A stretch of 60,424 nt of DNA, taken from positions 1-60,424 of the forward strand of contig DUZJ01000010.1 in NCBI GenBank assembly GCA_013349615.1, in the 5' to 3' direction. The position numbers were made by a program, and so were the translations under genes. Within the stretch, counting starts at the first letter, position 1; every line of letters starts with the position of its first letter. Source of the DNA: Planctomycetota bacterium. Lineage in GTDB: Bacteria; Planctomycetota; Phycisphaerae; Sedimentisphaerales; Anaerobacaceae. Shown here one piece after another: positions 27,303 to 37,061 of this stretch. Below the pieces are notes generated by a model. That model did no database searches. It was not told the DNA's origin and saw only the letters and a program-made list of their open reading frames with translations.

Positions 27303-30300
27303 GTGAAAAAAACTGTTTTTATTAGTTGTGTATTCATAATGGCTTTCTGCGGCGGAACAGTATGGGGCCAACTGCCACCGGGCTGGTCGAATATGGACAT
27401 CGACACAAGCGGCGGCAGTGCCAACGAATCGAATGGTACCTGGACCATTGTAGGCGATGGGGCCGACATCTGGGGTACGAGTGACGAGTTTCATTACGCG
27501 TATTTCCCGTTGAGTGGCGACGGTTTCATTGAGGCCCGCGTCCTGGCGCCGGGATTTACGGGCGGCAGCGACGAATGGAGTAAAGCTGGCGTGATGATCC
27601 GCGAATCCACGGCGGCAAACTCCAAACATTCGTACATGGCGGTCACTCGGAACACCGGTGCGAGCCACTTCATGGCTTTACAGTGGCGACCGAATACCGG
27701 TGACGAATCCTTCACCACCAACAGCGGCTCGACGCAGCCATATCCCGTCTGGGTACGCCTGACCCGTACAGGCAACACGTTCGAAGGTGAATATTCGCTC
27801 AACGACGGTGTTACATGGGTGACTCAGAGCACGACGAACGTGTCTATGGCAGCCGACGTTCTGCTCGGTTTGGCGGTGACCTCCCATGAAGAGGATACGA
27901 CGACCACCGTAAATTTCGACAATGTCAATTACACCGGTTCCGGAGAAAATCAGCGACCACAGATAAACGCCGGACCCGATATAACGCTCACGTATCCTAC
28001 GAATTCGGTTAACCTGAATGGCACGGTCAAGGATGACGGTCTGCCGCTACCGGAAAATCCGGCAGCACCGAATACGAACGATCCTAATAAGCTGCGTTGG
28101 AACTGGTCGGTGGTTTCCGTGCCTCCGGACAGCACCGGTATATTATGGTCGGGAAATCCCACTAACGGCGAGGCGTTCACATACGAGGGTTCGCCGAATC
28201 CTCCCGGAACGGTCTTTACGTGCGAACCGACTGCAACCTTCGATGTACCCGGTCTGTATGTATTAAATTTCAGTGCCAATGACGGTGATAAGGACGTCAG
28301 CGATGTGGTAAACGTTATTGTCTGGCCTACTGGATATCGCGAGAAGGGCTACCTGTATCTGTCGCCCATACCCGGGGCTGAGTATGTATCCTCGCAGACA
28401 AAGTTTTTTCTGGTACGTTTTGAGGCTCTTTCACCCTACGATATAACAAACTTGCCGACGTTCATTAATGTAACGGGAGCCGCCAGTGGACCCCACACAG
28501 GCCAGACTAAGATTGCCGGCGATGACAGGACTGTCATCTTTGAGGTGTCGTCGGGTTTCTCGAATGGCGAGCTTGTCACGGTGACGTTGGCACCGGCAGT
28601 AGATCCTTGTGCTCCTGGTGTCGTCGAGCCTTATCAATATCAGTTTATGGTCTCCGGGCCCATGCCGGGCTCCCTATTAGCACCTGCGAGCACATTGCCA
28701 CAAGCGCCAAGCAGTGGCTCGGCAGCACGCGAGCAGGTCGTAAATACGCAGGCGACGACTGACACGGAATGGGAGGCGCTGACCACAGCGGACATGGCTA
28801 TGACGGCCGAAGAGGCGGTTTCCGCCGCTGCGCTCGACGGGCCCATGATTATGCCAAACGGAGTCTCCGTACCCAGCAACTTTCCGCTCATCAACATCAC
28901 GATCAATGACAATCCGGACCCGGATTATATATTCCTTGATAACCGGACAAGCGGGAGCAATTCGTACAACGTCATTTTCGATAACACGGGCTCGCCGATC
29001 TGGTACTGGCAGACGTCCGACGAACGGCGCGATATGAAGGTCCAGCACAACGGAATGTTGACCATGTTGGCCCGAAGTCCAAACCGGTTCATTGGGCTCG
29101 ACACCCACTACACTGAGGTCGCCAGCTACTGGGCCGTGAACGGCTACAGCACGGACGAGCACGAGCTGCAGGTGTTAGAGAATGGAGGATATCTGCTCAT
29201 TGGGCTTCGGCACGAAACTGTCGATATGACTCGGTACCTCCCCGGTGCCAATCCCAATGCCAGTGTAGGACAGACGATCATTCAGGAATTTACCCCGGAG
29301 GGGGATTTGATATTTCAATGGCGCGCGTGGGACAATTTCGATGTTCGCGATGTCCACCTGGATAATCCCTATGGGAGCAGTTTTCGCTTCCCCCATATGA
29401 ATGCCATTGATATCGATGAAGACGGACATATCCTGCTTTCAAGCCGACATATCAGCGAGGTAACGAAGATCAACCGGGATACGGGCGAGATTATCTGGAG
29501 ACTCAGCGGGATACCCAAGAACAATGATTTCACCTATGTCAATGACAACTTTCCACCCCCAGGTCCTCGTAACCAGCATGCGATCCGGTCTACCGGCAAT
29601 GGACGCTACCTGCTCTTTGATAACGGAGACTTGCATAGTCCTCCGGTCTCACGTGGAGTAGAATACGAGCTGGATCTGGACGCGATGACCGCAACAGTGG
29701 TCTGGCAGTTCCCCGAGACGCCGACGACGTCTCTTTACTCGCACTACATGGCCAACACCCAACGGCTGCCCAACGGCAATACCCTTATCAACTGGGCCAT
29801 TGGGTCTCTGCCCAAGCTCACGGAGGTCCGACCCGATGGGACCAAGGCATTCGAGATGAACTGGGTGGACCATTACGAAGCCTATCGGGTCTGGCGATGT
29901 CCATGGCAAGGCATGGCCCTCAAACCCAATCTGATCATTGAAACTCCTCCTGACAACATCACGCTTCTTTTCAATAAGTTCGGCGACCCCAACGTGGACT
30001 ACTATCGCATCTACGGTGGAACCACACCGCAACCCACTACGGTGATCGCTACATCTACATCAACGCTGAAGCAACTCTTCGAGGGCTTAGAGAATGGACT
30101 TCGATACTACTTCCGCGTAACTGCTGTTGATATTTACGGCACGGAAAGCGATTACTCCAACGAAGAAAGCGCCGTTGTTAGTTTTACTGAACCAGGTCAG
30201 AATGTGGTTTTGAATGGGGATTTCTGCCGGGGAAAGGATTCGTGGACCTGGGAAGTTAGCGGTTCTGCGTCTGCGCAATGGAACATTGAAAACGGTGTAA

Positions 30301-31382
30301 GCCATTTCGATATAGCCAATGGTGGTACTCAAATATCGGATGTCCAGTTGAGGCAGGCCGGATTCAGACTCCTGCAGGGAAAACAATACGTCTTCGAATT
30401 CGATGCCTGGTCTGCTATTCAGCCTCGAATCATCGAAGCCAAAGTGGGGCAGGACGAGTCTCCATGGACTAACTACAGCAAAATCGGATACTCTTCCATC
30501 ACACCGAACCCGACCCATTTTCGCTACCCCTTTACGATGCAGGATGCGTCGGATTACAACGCCCGCGTGGTCTTTAACGCGGGGACTTCCGATATTGATG
30601 TTTACATTGATAATGTCTCTCTGTTCACCGTATTACCGGGCGACTTCGACTTTGACGGCTGTCTCCGGTTCGATGATTTAGCTGTATTGACGGATGAGTG
30701 GCTCAAAGAAGGGAGCGGGCTCACAGCGGACCTGCAGGACAACGGCGAGGTTGACTTCAATGACTTTGCGATTTTTGCCGACAGCTTTATGCAACCATGC
30801 ATCATGACTCTGGTCACGGAGAAAGACGCGAAAGCGGTATTGGTGCCAACAAGTGATATTGGCTACGACTGGATAGGCAGCGCCGAGCCTTATGACGAAA
30901 CCGGATGGGATCAGATCGACACCTCGGATTGTCCTTCCGGCGTCGGCTATGAAAACAGTCCGGGCAGCGATACAAGTTATACAGACCTCATCGGGCACGA
31001 TGTCGGAGCGCAGATGTTTGGAATTATGAATTCCTGTTATATCCGAATCCCCTTTGTCCTGGATACCGCCCCGAATGGACTGAGCTCCATTACGCTGAAA
31101 ATCCGGTATGACGACGGATTCGTTGCCTATATCAATGGGGAAGAACTTACCCGCGACAATTTCGACCCTGACGTTGAGTTTCCTGACTGGAATGATGATT
31201 CCGATGGATTACACGATGATTCTGAAGCTCTGCTATTACAACCCTTCAAAGTAAACAGGGTTGATAAGCCGGATGCCTTCAATGCTCTGCGATTGGGAGA
31301 TAATATCTTAGCGATTCATGGGCTGAATGATCATACCGGCAGCAGTGATTTTCTTATTTCGCCGGAATTATCTGTTCAGTAA
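27303..31382 (+). CDS. Arylsulfotransferase-family modular protein A with dockerin-like tail
   Basis: 1359 residues, GTG start eight bases after AGGA. Order: signal peptide (~1-23); DUF1349/concanavalin-like domain (~25-215); PKD-like Ig domain (~218-340); entry domain beginning REKGYLYLSPIPGAEYV (~343); arylsulfotransferase-type beta-propeller (PF14269-like, ~525-870). Family His residues lie at 620 (DEHELQV), 698 (PHMNAID) and 759 (QHAIRS). Then FN3-like (~870-960), CBM-like (~965-1110), dockerin-like GDFDFDGCLRFDDLAVLTDEW (~1113-1165), and a galactose-binding-like C-terminal domain (~1170-1359). Known relatives move sulfate between phenolic donors and acceptors; the actual substrate here is not known. 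It is the first of four paralogues. Confidence 0.82.
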   Translation: MKKTVFISCVFIMAFCGGTVWGQLPPGWSNMDIDTSGGSANESNGTWTIVGDGADIWGTSDEFHYAYFPLSGDGFIEARVLAPGFTGGSDEWSKAGVMIRESTAANSKHSYMAVTRNTGASHFMALQWRPNTGDESFTTNSGSTQPYPVWVRLTRTGNTFEGEYSLNDGVTWVTQSTTNVSMAADVLLGLAVTSHEEDTTTTVNFDNVNYTGSGENQRPQINAGPDITLTYPTNSVNLNGTVKDDGLPLPENPAAPNTNDPNKLRWNWSVVSVPPDSTGILWSGNPTNGEAFTYEGSPNPPGTVFTCEPTATFDVPGLYVLNFSANDGDKDVSDVVNVIVWPTGYREKGYLYLSPIPGAEYVSSQTKFFLVRFEALSPYDITNLPTFINVTGAASGPHTGQTKIAGDDRTVIFEVSSGFSNGELVTVTLAPAVDPCAPGVVEPYQYQFMVSGPMPGSLLAPASTLPQAPSSGSAAREQVVNTQATTDTEWEALTTADMAMTAEEAVSAAALDGPMIMPNGVSVPSNFPLINITINDNPDPDYIFLDNRTSGSNSYNVIFDNTGSPIWYWQTSDERRDMKVQHNGMLTMLARSPNRFIGLDTHYTEVASYWAVNGYSTDEHELQVLENGGYLLIGLRHETVDMTRYLPGANPNASVGQTIIQEFTPEGDLIFQWRAWDNFDVRDVHLDNPYGSSFRFPHMNAIDIDEDGHILLSSRHISEVTKINRDTGEIIWRLSGIPKNNDFTYVNDNFPPPGPRNQHAIRSTGNGRYLLFDNGDLHSPPVSRGVEYELDLDAMTATVVWQFPETPTTSLYSHYMANTQRLPNGNTLINWAIGSLPKLTEVRPDGTKAFEMNWVDHYEAYRVWRCPWQGMALKPNLIIETPPDNITLLFNKFGDPNVDYYRIYGGTTPQPTTVIATSTSTLKQLFEGLENGLRYYFRVTAVDIYGTESDYSNEESAVVSFTEPGQNVVLNGDFCRGKDSWTWEVSGSASAQWNIENGVSHFDIANGGTQISDVQLRQAGFRLLQGKQYVFEFDAWSAIQPRIIEAKVGQDESPWTNYSKIGYSSITPNPTHFRYPFTMQDASDYNARVVFNAGTSDIDVYIDNVSLFTVLPGDFDFDGCLRFDDLAVLTDEWLKEGSGLTADLQDNGEVDFNDFAIFADSFMQPCIMTLVTEKDAKAVLVPTSDIGYDWIGSAEPYDETGWDQIDTSDCPSGVGYENSPGSDTSYTDLIGHDVGAQMFGIMNSCYIRIPFVLDTAPNGLSSITLKIRYDDGFVAYINGEELTRDNFDPDVEFPDWNDDSDGLHDDSEALLLQPFKVNRVDKPDAFNALRLGDNILAIHGLNDHTGSSDFLISPELSVQ

Positions 31383-31404
31383 TTTGAGGAAGAGAGGTGT
31401 GATT

Positions 31405-33822
31405 ATGAACATAAAGAAGATTATCATAATTTGTTCAGTCATTTTGTCATTTCTTGGACTTGCACACGGCAACGCGCACGGGACACTGCCGGCGAATTTT
31501 CCAGACATTACCACGCACATCTACAATGCCGACGCCATCGCAGACGGCTACGTATTTCTCGCCGTGTCCACTGATGTCGTGGGTGTGGGCTACTACTTGA
31601 TGATACTTGAGAACAACGGTACTGTTGTTTGGTACAAGGAGCTGCCGGACGACTATTCCTACGACTTTAAGGTATTGCCGAACGGCCATCTCCATTATGC
31701 CCAATTCATTCATCATCATACCTATACGGACGGTGGCGATGTCGTTCACGTCATACTGGATGAGAACTTCAACGAAGTCGAGACGATTGAAGCGGGCAAT
31801 GGCTATGTGGCCGAAGCCCACGATTTCCAGATGCTCCCTAATGACAATGTCCTGCTGCTCGGGTACTATATGAGTGAGGTGGACATGAGCCAGATTGTAA
31901 GCGGCGGCCATCCCGCGGCACTGGTCTCCGGAGCGCTCATCCAGGAGCTGGATGCACAGAGAAACGTTGTCTTCCAATGGCGCACCTGGGACCACTATTC
32001 GTTTGAGGATTATGGCTTCGACAGCAGCTCCACCGGGGCTATAGTCAGCGCGTTTAACCTCAATACAATCAACCAGGACCACGATGGCCGGCTCTTCACC
32101 AGTGGAATCCGAAAGCTCAATCGCCAGACCGGCGAGAGCATCTATAATCTGGGCGGGGATGACAACGAGTTTACATTTGTCGGCGTGAACCCGCAAGAGG
32201 CGCTCGGTCATTTCGCCGGAAACGCCTTTCATCGCATAGAGAACGGCAATGTATTGATGTACGACAACAGCGGTCAGTCGAACGGCACCTCACGTGTGCA
32301 CGAATACGCACTGGACGAAGAGAACAAAATCGCCACGCATATCTGGACGTACACACCCGTACCGGATATTCGTGCCTGGCAGCACGGCAATGCCCAGCGG
32401 TTGCCCAATGGCAATACCTTCATCGGCTGGGGCGGCGCCAGCGGAAAAACCATTCCAACCTGTACGGAAGTGACGCCCGAAGGGAGCGTAGTCTTTGAGG
32501 CCTACTTCGATGACCCTAACGTCGAGAGCTATCGCGCCTTCCGCTTTGTGTGGCCCCCGGAGGACCAGTCCATCACGGTAAGCCACTATGAGCTCCTGGA
32601 GGGCAACCGGTATGAATTTAACGAGGGTAATAAAATTACCGACGTAAACCTTAAGGTCATTGCCCTGGATGCGGAGTATTATAACGAAGTCTATGTCACC
32701 AGAGAGCCATTTGCTCCGCTCTACCCGGTGTTTTCCGGAAAGGCCCCACGAGTGTTGCCGGTGAGAGTGACTATCACAGAATTTGATATCTACAGCATGA
32801 GTGCATATATGTACTTCGATGCAGAAGGCTTCGGTTTTGCCGATAGCACCGGGCGCTTTGGTTATGCTGACCCGAATTATCTCACGGTTTATCATCGTCC
32901 CACCGAAGGGTACGGTATGTTTACCCCCCTTTCGACCTATTACAACTGGGTCACGAAGCAGGTGACAGCTACCATGACGCAATTCGGAGAATTCATTTTC
33001 TGCTTCCCCGACATAGAAGATGTGCCATACGCGCCTATGTTGATAGAACCCGAGAGCTACCGAGGGGTCCAGGATCACATGGTCATTGCTCCCCCGCTGG
33101 CCGACTCAAATCAGCAGTATTCGGTCAATCAGGAGCTGCCCATCTCGCTTTCCTGGACACCGAAGGGCTTTGCCCGTTGGAATCATCTCCAGGTGGCGAC
33201 GGATGCGGGCTTCACGACACTGGTAGTTGATGAGTCCTGGATAACCGAATCCCGCTATACCTGGTCCGATGCCGCGGACAACACGACCTACTACTGGCGC
33301 GTCAAAATCACGAATTACGGCGGCAACAGCGGCTGGTCCAACGGCTCCTTTGCGACGGTTCCGCCTATTATGGTACAGGTGACCGCACCCAACGGCGGCG
33401 AAAATTGGAAGCGCGGTCTTCCCTACTCCATCCGGTGGAACGACAACATCGATGAGGACGTGGTGATTGAGCTATATAAGGGCGACGTCCTGGTGCAGAC
33501 CATCGACACGGTCCCCAGTATCGGCGCTTATGAATGGCAAGTTGGTCTGGCCCTCGAGCCGGGCTGCGATTATTACATCAAGGTCAAAAGCTCGGTCAAT
33601 GGGGCCCTGTTTGATATGAGCGACGACCCCTTCAGCATCGATGTACCAACCGGTGATTTCGACTGTGACGGCTGTGTCGAACTCGATGATTTAGCTGTCT
33701 TGACGGGCGAGTGGCTCAAAGAGCAGACCGGCCTCATTGCGGACCTATATGAGGACGATAAGGTTGATTTTGATGACTTTGCGATTTTTGCTGAAAACTA
33801 CCGGACAGGAGAATGCCCCTGA
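31405..33822 (+). CDS. Arylsulfotransferase-family protein B with dockerin-like tail, two His replaced
   Basis: 805 residues. The start ATG at 31405 follows AGAGAGGTG and gives a signal peptide shared with paralogue C (MNIKKIIIICSVILSFLGL). Propeller ~45-395, then Ig-like segments, an FN3-like part and a Kre9-like Ig domain (PNGGENWKRGLPYSIRW, ~665). The dockerin-like tail is GDFDCDGCVELDDLAVLTGEW. Against A, C and D, the first His is kept (H139). The second and third positions appear as Asn (N218 in FNLNTIN; N273 in GNAFHRIENG, although a neighbouring His276 leaves the third alignment open). It may be catalytically silent, or work differently. It starts 22 bp after A. Confidence 0.8.
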   Translation: MNIKKIIIICSVILSFLGLAHGNAHGTLPANFPDITTHIYNADAIADGYVFLAVSTDVVGVGYYLMILENNGTVVWYKELPDDYSYDFKVLPNGHLHYAQFIHHHTYTDGGDVVHVILDENFNEVETIEAGNGYVAEAHDFQMLPNDNVLLLGYYMSEVDMSQIVSGGHPAALVSGALIQELDAQRNVVFQWRTWDHYSFEDYGFDSSSTGAIVSAFNLNTINQDHDGRLFTSGIRKLNRQTGESIYNLGGDDNEFTFVGVNPQEALGHFAGNAFHRIENGNVLMYDNSGQSNGTSRVHEYALDEENKIATHIWTYTPVPDIRAWQHGNAQRLPNGNTFIGWGGASGKTIPTCTEVTPEGSVVFEAYFDDPNVESYRAFRFVWPPEDQSITVSHYELLEGNRYEFNEGNKITDVNLKVIALDAEYYNEVYVTREPFAPLYPVFSGKAPRVLPVRVTITEFDIYSMSAYMYFDAEGFGFADSTGRFGYADPNYLTVYHRPTEGYGMFTPLSTYYNWVTKQVTATMTQFGEFIFCFPDIEDVPYAPMLIEPESYRGVQDHMVIAPPLADSNQQYSVNQELPISLSWTPKGFARWNHLQVATDAGFTTLVVDESWITESRYTWSDAADNTTYYWRVKITNYGGNSGWSNGSFATVPPIMVQVTAPNGGENWKRGLPYSIRWNDNIDEDVVIELYKGDVLVQTIDTVPSIGAYEWQVGLALEPGCDYYIKVKSSVNGALFDMSDDPFSIDVPTGDFDCDGCVELDDLAVLTGEWLKEQTGLIADLYEDDKVDFDDFAIFAENYRTGECP

Positions 33823-33929
33823 CGGCAGGCTGTTTATGAAAAATGAAAACTCGTTCGTTGGAGATTCAAACCGTTTGTTCAGAAATTAAAACGTCTTATT
33901 TGTTTAATAACTTGAGAAAGGGAGGTGTA

Positions 33930-33992
33930 ATGAACATGAACAAAATTGTCGTGGTTTGTGCGGTCATTGTGTGATTTGTTGGACTTGTATAA
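33930..33992 (+). pseudogene. Signal-peptide relic of a B/C-type paralogue
   Basis: After GGGAGGTGTA the frame MNMNKIVVVCAVIV meets TGA at 33972-33974, where paralogue C has TCA (Ser), then FVGLV and TAA. It is the head of a deleted duplicate, 68 bp upstream of C's own start. Confidence 0.8.
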
Positions 33993-34059
33993 CTAATTTT
34001 GCAAGTCAATGTAGTAGAGATTATGAAAACCTGTTAATAAAAGAAAGAAAGGTGTGAAA

Positions 34060-36579
34060 ATGAACATGAAGAAGATTATTATGATTTGTGCGGTCATTGT
34101 GTCATTTCTTGGACTTGTACACGGCAACGCGTATGGCGCTGACCCTAATTTGCCCGATGATTTTCCGGAGTTCATCATTAACCAGTATGGTGAAACCGCG
34201 CCGGGTTATGTGGTTGGTAGTGTCAACTCAAAGAATCCGAACGTGGGTAGTTACTTTATGATGCTGGAGAATTCGGGCAATCCGGTATTCTACAACGGTG
34301 GTCTGGGGGAATTGGTATGCAATGGCTTATTCACGAGAAAGAGGGATATCCCGGGAACCGACAAGAAGGTTACCCACCATCTCTATGATGAAGATCGCAA
34401 TGAGGTAGACGTTTTTCAAATGGGAAACGGTTATCTGGCGGATAGTCACGATTTCCAGATGCTGCCCAACGGGCACGCCCTCATGTTGTGCTATTCTTCG
34501 CATATCGTTGACATGAGTCAAATCGTTGAGGGCGGACACCCTGCTTGCAATATCACAGGGGCCGTTATTCAAGAGCTGGATGTGCACAAGAATGTAATAT
34601 TTCAATGGCGAAGCATCGACTATATCCCGATTACAGACTCCTATAATAGATTAACCACTGCGAAAAATGGCTATATCCATGTGAACTCCTGCGAGTTAGA
34701 TGAAACGGATGGCAGCATCGTCCTGTCCTGCCGGGAGACCTCCGATGTGATTAAAATCAGTCGCGTTACCGGTGAAGTGATATGGCGCCTGTGCGGCAAG
34801 CAGAACGATTTCACCTTCTTCAACGAGAATGAAGATAACGCCCCGCGATATATCAGAGGGACGCATGATGCGCGTGTTCATGCTAATGGCAATATCACCA
34901 TATTCGACAACGGGGCCAGCAAGAAGGATATGGTAAGACTGTATTCCCGCGCGGTTGAATATGACCTTGACGAAGTAAACATGACCGCAACCATGGTGTG
35001 GGAGTATAGAAACGACCCGGACTTCCTGGCTCTGTCCGGAGGCGATTGCATTCGTCTGGCCAACGGCAATACCATCATCAATTGGGGCGCTGCAGCCAAA
35101 GACGGGGATGCAGCGGCCATGACCGAGGCCGGTCCCAATGGAGAGCTTGTATATGAGATATGGCCGGCCCAGAATAAAGTTACCGGCCGATTCGTACGGC
35201 TTGTGTTGCCCCTGGAGGACCAGTGCACCACGGTAACACGCTCTGAACTCCTAAAGGGCAGCGAGTACGTGTTTAACGATACCGGCGTCACGCTTAAGGT
35301 CAACTCCCTGGAAGGCCAGGCGAATAACGAAGCTTCTGTTAAAAGGGCGCCCTTTTCTCCGCTCTATCCGGAGTTCGGCGGCAAGGCACCGAGAGTGCTT
35401 CCAGTGCGCGTGACGATCTCCGCATTGGAAATCAGTAGCATGAATGCAGGTATCTCCTTTGATGCCGAGAGCTTCGGTTTTGCCGGTCGTTCCGGGGCGT
35501 TAGGTTACGCTGACCCGCATAAGTTAACGGTTTACTTTCGTCCAGTTGCCGGACAGGGTCAGTTCATTCCGCTGCCGACCAATTACAGTCCCGGAAAGAA
35601 GCAGTTAAGAACTACCATGACGCAATTCGGGGAATTCATTTTCTGCTTCCCCGACCTCGCAGAAGTGCCGTACGCTCCCCTTCTGCTCGAACCTGAAGAT
35701 CAAAGTACTGTGAATCAGGAACTCGAAGTCCCATTCTTCTGGACGCCCAGAGGCTTTGGCCGTTCCTATCACCTGCAAGTCGCTAAAGACCCGGAATTTA
35801 AGACGCTTGAGGTCGACGAAGCCGGCTTGATGGAAACCCGCTATACCCTGGGAACCGTAGAGCCCGGCACGACCTACTACTATCGCGTGAACACCACGAA
35901 TGACGGCGGAACCGGCGAGTGGGCCACCGCCTCGTTTGCGACGGTCCCGCCAATGGTCGAGGTCACCGCTCCTAATGGTGGTGAGCAATGGAATCGCGGA
36001 CTGGAGTCTTTCATCCAGTGGAAAGACAACATCGATGAGGACGTGGTGCTGGAACTCTATAAAGGTGACACCTTCGTGAAGACTATCAGAACGGTTTCCA
36101 GTACAGGCGTTTATGAATGGGAAGTCGATCTCGACCTCGAACCGGGCTGCGATTACTCCATCAAGATCAAAAGCTCGGCCGATGAGGACCTGTTCGATAT
36201 GAGTGACGGCACCTTCGCCATCGATCCACCAGACATTACACCGCCTGAATTCGAGTTCTCCGTTACACCCACCGCTCTGTGGCCGGCGAATCATAAGATG
36301 GTTGAGATTACGCCGAGCTGGACGGTGAGCGATGAAACTGATGAGACTCCGGATGTGTCATTAGTCAGTATCGTGGCAAACGAAGGTGATGACACCATAG
36401 GCGATGGACATACAACCGATGATATTCAAATAGGCGAGGATGGCTCTATCTCTCTAAGGGCTGAACGCAGTGGGACCGGCAATGACCGTGTTTACACTAT
36501 AACCTATCAGGCGGTGGATGACTGCGGAAATGCTACGGTTCGCAGCGCGACCGTTACGGTCCCGCACGACCGGCGTTAG
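34060..36579 (+). CDS. Arylsulfotransferase-family protein C, dockerin replaced by Ig-like domain
   Basis: 839 residues. The ATG at 34060 (seven bases after AAAGG) matches the start of B; a GTG two codons upstream is possible. Signal peptide, propeller with His at 130 (SHDFQM), 207 (IHVNS) and 269 (THDARV), then Ig-like and FN3-like segments and a Kre9-like Ig domain (NGGEQWNRGLESFIQW). Where B ends in a dockerin-like tail, C instead has a ~115-residue domain starting ITPPEFEFSVTPTALWPANH (HYR/Ig-like) and ends there. A dockerin tail in the same order survives downstream as a relic (36596-36880), so the swap looks recent. Confidence 0.8.
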   Translation: MNMKKIIMICAVIVSFLGLVHGNAYGADPNLPDDFPEFIINQYGETAPGYVVGSVNSKNPNVGSYFMMLENSGNPVFYNGGLGELVCNGLFTRKRDIPGTDKKVTHHLYDEDRNEVDVFQMGNGYLADSHDFQMLPNGHALMLCYSSHIVDMSQIVEGGHPACNITGAVIQELDVHKNVIFQWRSIDYIPITDSYNRLTTAKNGYIHVNSCELDETDGSIVLSCRETSDVIKISRVTGEVIWRLCGKQNDFTFFNENEDNAPRYIRGTHDARVHANGNITIFDNGASKKDMVRLYSRAVEYDLDEVNMTATMVWEYRNDPDFLALSGGDCIRLANGNTIINWGAAAKDGDAAAMTEAGPNGELVYEIWPAQNKVTGRFVRLVLPLEDQCTTVTRSELLKGSEYVFNDTGVTLKVNSLEGQANNEASVKRAPFSPLYPEFGGKAPRVLPVRVTISALEISSMNAGISFDAESFGFAGRSGALGYADPHKLTVYFRPVAGQGQFIPLPTNYSPGKKQLRTTMTQFGEFIFCFPDLAEVPYAPLLLEPEDQSTVNQELEVPFFWTPRGFGRSYHLQVAKDPEFKTLEVDEAGLMETRYTLGTVEPGTTYYYRVNTTNDGGTGEWATASFATVPPMVEVTAPNGGEQWNRGLESFIQWKDNIDEDVVLELYKGDTFVKTIRTVSSTGVYEWEVDLDLEPGCDYSIKIKSSADEDLFDMSDGTFAIDPPDITPPEFEFSVTPTALWPANHKMVEITPSWTVSDETDETPDVSLVSIVANEGDDTIGDGHTTDDIQIGEDGSISLRAERSGTGNDRVYTITYQAVDDCGNATVRSATVTVPHDRR

Positions 36580-36595
36580 CTGTGGACATTGCCAG

Positions 36596-36880
36596 GTTGT
36601 TTTGGACCTCGAACCGGGCTGCGATTATTCAATCAAGGTCAAAAGCCCGGCCAATTAGTCCCTATGTGATATGAGTGGCGACGTCTTCAGCATCGATGTA
36701 CCGGCAGGTGACTTCGACTGTGACGGCTGTGTCGAGTTCGATGATTTGGCTGTATTGGTCGGCGAGTGGCCCGAAGAGCACAGCGGGCTCATAACGTATC
36801 TGTACGGCAACGGCAAGGTTGACTTAAATGACTTTGCGATTTTTGCTGAAAACTACTGGTCAGGAGCGTCATGTCCCTGA
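36596..36880 (+). pseudogene. Displaced dockerin-like tail of paralogue C
   Basis: Directly after the stop of C, the frame reads VLDLEPGCDYSIKVKSPAN, then TAG (36656-36658). It then continues through CDMSGDVFSIDVPAGDFDCD to FAIFAENYWSGASCP. It matches the junction of B (Kre9-like domain into dockerin) and repeats C's own LEPGCDYSIKIKSS segment. It appears to be the original end of C, cut off when the Ig-like domain entered. Confidence 0.85.
36710..36854 (+). repeat. 145-bp dockerin module, copy in the C tail relic
   Basis: Almost identical in DNA to 40191-40335 at the end of paralogue D, far more similar than the rest of the genes. This suggests recent exchange or gene conversion. Confidence 0.85.
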
Positions 36881-36894
36881 CAGGGAGCTATTTA

Positions 36895-37044
36895 TGTAAC
36901 TGGATTGGATTCTCCTGTATCACACCAGCGCCGAAGTGTTTTCGGTAGGCCTTCGTAACGTAGGATTCGACGGATTTCAATGACGGTGTGGTGTTTAATC
37001 CGGGGACTTCCTATATTGATGTCTATATTGACAACGTTTTTTCG
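36895..37044 (+). pseudogene. CBM-tail relic of an A/D-type paralogue
   Basis: The sequence includes frames readable as DFNDGVVFNPGTSYIDVYID, close to the end of the CBM-like domain of A and D (FNARVEFNMGSSPFDVYLDN). Frame breaks separate it from the sequence before it. It lies just upstream of D and shows that A/D-type and B/C-type genes recombined here. Confidence 0.75.
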
Positions 37045-37061
37045 AAAAGGAGTATACGCTG

